From UBA7985 sp002711265 (GTDB lineage: Bacteria > Pseudomonadota > Alphaproteobacteria > UBA7985), in the NCBI GenBank assembly GCA_965660945.1, contig CBFIBS010000006.1:74288-138287 (forward strand): a DNA stretch of 64,000 nt, read 5' to 3'. The notes beneath the pieces are model-generated. The model had not been told where the DNA came from. It made no database searches and was given only the letters and a program-made list of their open reading frames with translations. The translations under genes and the position numbers were made by a program. This document shows positions 61,220 through 64,000 of this stretch, in pieces. The stretch's first letter is position 1; each line of letters begins with the position of its first letter.

Positions 61220-62014
61220 GTGCTCGAGCTTTACTACTTTCCGACGGCAACCTGCGGGTACAAGGCCCGCCTGACCCTCGATGAGAAGCGGGTCGATTTT
61301 ACCGCCCGGGTGCTTGACCGCGATGCGGGTGACCTGCTCACACCCGAGTATCTTCGCCTCAACCCCAATGCCGTGGTGCCGACGCTGGTCCATGACGGTC
61401 ACGTCATCATCGAATCATCGATCATCATGGCCTACATCGACCATGCCTTTGCGGGACCGGCGCTCTCCCCCGGGGATCCGCTGGGTCGCGCGCGCATGCA
61501 AATGTGGATGAAGCAGGCTGATGAAAGGTATCTGCCCTCGATCGGCGCCGTGACCTACGGCACATTCCGGCGTATGGAGATCCTCGAACAACACGGTGAT
61601 CATCTCGAGGCCTACTACAGCGATATACCCGACCCCGATCGCCGCGCGCAGCGCCGGTCCGTGGTCGAGCAGGGTATCCGCTCACCCCATGCCCGGCAGG
61701 GTATTGTCACCCTGCAGCAGATGCTGGTCGACATCGAAGCTGCCGTCAGCGATCAACCCTATCTGTGCGGTGCGGCGTACAGCCTCGCTGACGCCTCGGT
61801 GACGCCCTTTGTCTCGCGCCTGAATGAGCTGGCGCTGGACTGGATGTGGGCGGACCTCCCCGGCGTGCGCGGCTGGTGGGACCGGATCCGGGCACGGGCG
61901 TCTTTCGACGCTGTTTTCGGTGCGTTCCCGAACCCGGACCGGATCCGCCGCCTGCGGGAAGCGGGGCTGGAGGCACGGTCAACGGTCGAAGAGATCCTGT
62001 CCGGCGCGGCCTAG
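61220..62014 (+). CDS. Glutathione S-transferase family protein
   Basis: 264 residues with an N-terminal thioredoxin-fold GST domain (LELYYFPTATCGYKARLTLD, PTLVHDGHVIIESSIIMAYID) and a C-terminal helical domain with CGAAYSLADASVTPFVSRL. The conserved ESxxI for glutathione binding is present as ESSII. The GTG at 61220 has GGGGGAA about seven bases upstream; ATG at 61205 is possible. The closest pattern is the group of GSTs with an extended C-terminal domain (about 260 residues). Substrate unknown. The gene is divergent from the aldolase. Confidence 0.88.
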   Translation: MLELYYFPTATCGYKARLTLDEKRVDFTARVLDRDAGDLLTPEYLRLNPNAVVPTLVHDGHVIIESSIIMAYIDHAFAGPALSPGDPLGRARMQMWMKQADERYLPSIGAVTYGTFRRMEILEQHGDHLEAYYSDIPDPDRRAQRRSVVEQGIRSPHARQGIVTLQQMLVDIEAAVSDQPYLCGAAYSLADASVTPFVSRLNELALDWMWADLPGVRGWWDRIRARASFDAVFGAFPNPDRIRRLREAGLEARSTVEEILSGAA

Positions 62015-62206
62015 CACCCGGTTGCAACACGGCTCTCTGCTGCATTGTTGACGGGCCCAAATGACCCTCTGGCTTCCCCGCCCTTCAGCGACACGGACGA
62101 CATCCTTCCAGTACCGAGGGGGTACCGGGGGACATCGCTGTGCGGCTGTAGTGTCTATGGGGTCTCGGGTGCCCGTATTATCTAAGGACGCCTTTATACA
62201 AACCCC

Positions 62207-62674
62207 TTAGCTGATAGTCACGGTCGTTGCAGCAACTGACAACGTGAACTCCCCAGTCGTTACGCCACTGAACAAAGCAAAGAACTCGTTGCTGCCAGAC
62301 GGTGTAGTGATCAGCGTATCGGCTCCGCCGTTGGCTGCCGCTAACGTAAAGCTGGCGGTAGAAGCATAGCCCGGAATGAAAATCATATCATGGTCTGGAT
62401 CAAAATTGATGATCTGCACAGGATCACTGGCATCATCGCCAAATCTTGTATCATCCCCCCCTACACTTAGGTGGATGGTGTCTTTGGCTACGTCCGCCCC
62501 TAGATCCAGTGACACACTACTAACATCATAATCCCCGAGATCGTCATGGATCTTAATCGTATCTCGCCCGTTTCCACCGATGTAAGCGAATACGACGCCA
62601 TCATCCTCTGGTCCGCCATCAAGGAAAGTTAGCGAGTTCTCGCCATTTCCCAGATCAATTGTAAGCGACCCCAC
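62207..62674 (-). CDS. Acidic Gly/Asp-rich protein, RTX-like; probably a truncated C-terminus
   Basis: 155 residues rich in Asp and Gly: LTIDLGNGENSLTFLDGG, FAYIGGNGRDTIKIHDDLGD and LDLGADVAKDTIHLSVGGDD, resembling calcium-binding RTX-type repeats (GGxGxDx), followed by a region FDPDHDMIFIPGYAS like the end of RTX proteins. The frame begins at GTG after a TAG shortly upstream, with AGGAG only two bases away, so it looks like the remainder of a longer gene whose front part is lost or lies in another frame. Lower GC than the rest of the window. Confidence 0.6.
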   Translation of the reverse strand: MGSLTIDLGNGENSLTFLDGGPEDDGVVFAYIGGNGRDTIKIHDDLGDYDVSSVSLDLGADVAKDTIHLSVGGDDTRFGDDASDPVQIINFDPDHDMIFIPGYASTASFTLAAANGGADTLITTPSGSNEFFALFSGVTTGEFTLSVAATTVTIS

Positions 62675-62887
62675 GTCTCCTCCCGGTACCCCCCATGTCT
62701 ACCCACAGCCACCTGCACGGCGCAGGGTAGACCACGGGGTCTCTTGAAGGGCACGTGAGGGGTAATAAAGAAACCGATAGCGCTGGGTTTAGGGGTCACG
62801 CTGGGTCTCTATCCCGTTTACACTGACGACCGTCCGGGGCGGCGTGGTTCTTTTGTCCGCCCGTGATCCTTAGAGGCTCCGAACAAC

Positions 62888-62924
62888 AAGAAGGGCTTCA
62901 GGGTCAATCCCCGAAACCCTTCTT
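62888..62924 (-). terminator. Hairpin downstream of the beta-helix gene
   Basis: AAGAAGGGTTTCGGGG and CCCTGAAGCCCTTCTT on the minus strand pair with two mismatches and a short loop, about 25 bases past the stop of the beta-helix gene. The T-run is weak (CTTGTTGTT). Probably a terminator. The 274 bases between the two repeat-protein genes hold nothing else recognised. Confidence 0.6.
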
Positions 62925-62948
62925 CAACAAGTAAGAATGTTGTTCGAA

Positions 62949-64000
62949 CTATCGTTGCGTGACTACTACGCCATCAGCATCAATTCCGTCAGCAATGTAA
63001 GAGTCCGAAACGTTGGCGAAACCTGAGTTCTCACCCTCATTAACTAATTCAAGACCCGTATCGTCGCCATCGTCATTGTTCGATGTTGCAACCCCGTTGA
63101 AGTCTGCGAATAAGGCGCTGTCGTCCTCCGCTTCTAAAACAAAGCCCTTCCCGCCGTTTTCGCTCGCTATGCTGTTCGAGACAATCGCGATAATGCCACC
63201 ATCATCTTCTTCAGACACCTTGAAACCGTCATCCGTGTTACTGGTCGCTTCGCTATCGATAATATTTATGACGATATTGCCTTCACCTGCTTCATCGAAA
63301 TCGAGACCCTCATCAAGATTACTCGTAATTGACACGCCAACCATGCTGGTGAAGACACTGCCACTGCCAGACTCATCAAAGTCGATGCCGTCATCAAGGT
63401 CGATGCCAATTTCGAAGGCCTCGACCGAACCAGAGTCGTAGAGGTCGTATTCCAACTCAAAGCATCCGTCGTCCGGAGAGCCACGTTCTGCACTCGGGAT
63501 ATCGTCAAGCGAAGCCTCACCGTCGGAAAATTCACCCTCGTCTGCGTCCGGCATGAACGCATCTAGGATGGATGGGTCACAGTAGCCGCCGTTCGAAGTG
63601 AAGCTCGTGCTGGTTACGGTTGCAAAAATGCTGCCAGCCTGGCCTTCGTCGACCTCAACCCCGTCAGCACCAACATTGGTGAAGAGCGAGCTGTCAACGG
63701 ACAGGTGAACGTTGCCAGGTCCGCGCTCATCGATCCGGAGACCATCTGCATCGAATTTGCCGTTCCCCGCATCGTCGATCGTAACGTTCTGGAGAAGTGC
63801 GGTAATCGAGGCATCGGAACCATCGCCAGATCCATCCTGCCCGCCACCGCATTCATCAGCAAGCGTGCAATCTGAAATGTGGATGCCATGGTTACCAACT
63901 TGCGATACCGTAACATTCGTTAGGTGAAGGCTAAGGGTGCCAGTTGCGCCGTCGGGAACATCTATGAAGATCCCCTGGCCAGAAACGCCATCAATATCTG
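62949..64000 (-). CDS. Acidic parallel beta-helix repeat protein, N-terminus beyond window
   Basis: The frame is open to the window end, so about 349 C-terminal residues are visible. It is built of turns of roughly 27 residues with a common pattern DG[LIVF]x[FVL]DExGxGxIxxxVxxSxxTSN, for example DGLRIDERGPGNVHLSV, DGVEVDEGQAGSIFATV, EGLDFDEAGEGNIVINI and DGFKVSEEDDGGIIAIV. This is the signature of a right-handed parallel beta-helix (pectate-lyase-like), as in adhesins and secreted enzymes. Four Cys (DCTLADEC, GYCDPS, DGCFELEY) suggest disulfides outside the cytosol. Very acidic. No catalytic site is identifiable. Confidence 0.8.
   Translation of the reverse strand, partial: DIDGVSGQGIFIDVPDGATGTLSLHLTNVTVSQVGNHGIHISDCTLADECGGGQDGSGDGSDASITALLQNVTIDDAGNGKFDADGLRIDERGPGNVHLSVDSSLFTNVGADGVEVDEGQAGSIFATVTSTSFTSNGGYCDPSILDAFMPDADEGEFSDGEASLDDIPSAERGSPDDGCFELEYDLYDSGSVEAFEIGIDLDDGIDFDESGSGSVFTSMVGVSITSNLDEGLDFDEAGEGNIVINIIDSEATSNTDDGFKVSEEDDGGIIAIVSNSIASENGGKGFVLEAEDDSALFADFNGVATSNNDDGDDTGLELVNEGENSGFANVSDSYIADGIDADGVVVTQR

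Overview
The window is a 64 kb piece of a GC-rich alphaproteobacterial chromosome. The evidence is gene order and family: a hisB-hisH-hisA-hisF-hisE operon, hslVU, rplU-obgE-proB-proA, clpB, a DUF4167 protein, and hisS-prfA-prmC. Two short runs of N flanked by identical 78-80 bp ends show that this is a scaffolded draft assembly. No species is claimed.

Layout. (1) 1-20 kb is conserved housekeeping DNA: an M23 peptidase fragment, clpB behind a textbook RpoH-type promoter, hisS-prfA-prmC, a RodZ-like protein, the his operon with an embedded GNAT gene, hslVU, and proA/proB/obgE/rplU. rpmA (L27), which normally follows rplU, is absent here, and rplU ends in its own terminator. (2) 20-21 kb holds tRNA-Ser(CGA), followed by a small graveyard of unrelated gene fragments. 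(3) 21-29 kb is the start of an accessory amine-metabolism region: a secreted HExxH protease, a methyltransferase, a frameshifted MttB-family gene, a trimethylamine/dimethylglycine-dehydrogenase-like flavoprotein and a Rieske oxygenase. (4) 29.4-36.5 kb: a DMT exporter, then a Zur-like repressor divergent from a ZrgA-type zinc-import operon with a near-consensus Zur box between them, then an MFS carrier. (5) 37-53.5 kb is the amine-catabolic core: two converging operons that together encode a PotABCD-like transporter, a GbcA-like Rieske oxygenase, a methyltransferase, a class III aminotransferase, a GcvT-like protein and two PYROXD2-like flavoproteins. A BetI-like TetR regulator, a PuuB-like oxidase and a PuuA-like ligase follow. 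(6) 53.7-62 kb carries single metabolic genes: VOC, a reductive-dehalogenase-like FeS protein, SDR, MBL, a photolyase-family protein with its domains in reversed order, a copper amine oxidase with an altered cofactor motif, an aldolase and a GST. (7) 62.2-64 kb is visibly less GC-rich and encodes acidic repeat proteins (an RTX-like fragment and a parallel beta-helix protein).

How it fits together. The amine genes could take up a methylated or quaternary amine or polyamine, demethylate it oxidatively (Rieske oxygenases, flavoprotein dehydrogenases, a GcvT-type C1 acceptor) and remove nitrogen (aminotransferase, gamma-glutamylation, amine oxidase). A perfect 14-bp palindrome next to the TetR gene recurs, with two changes, in front of the flavoprotein gene about 24 kb away, which suggests one regulator for both blocks. 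The substrate is not known from sequence.
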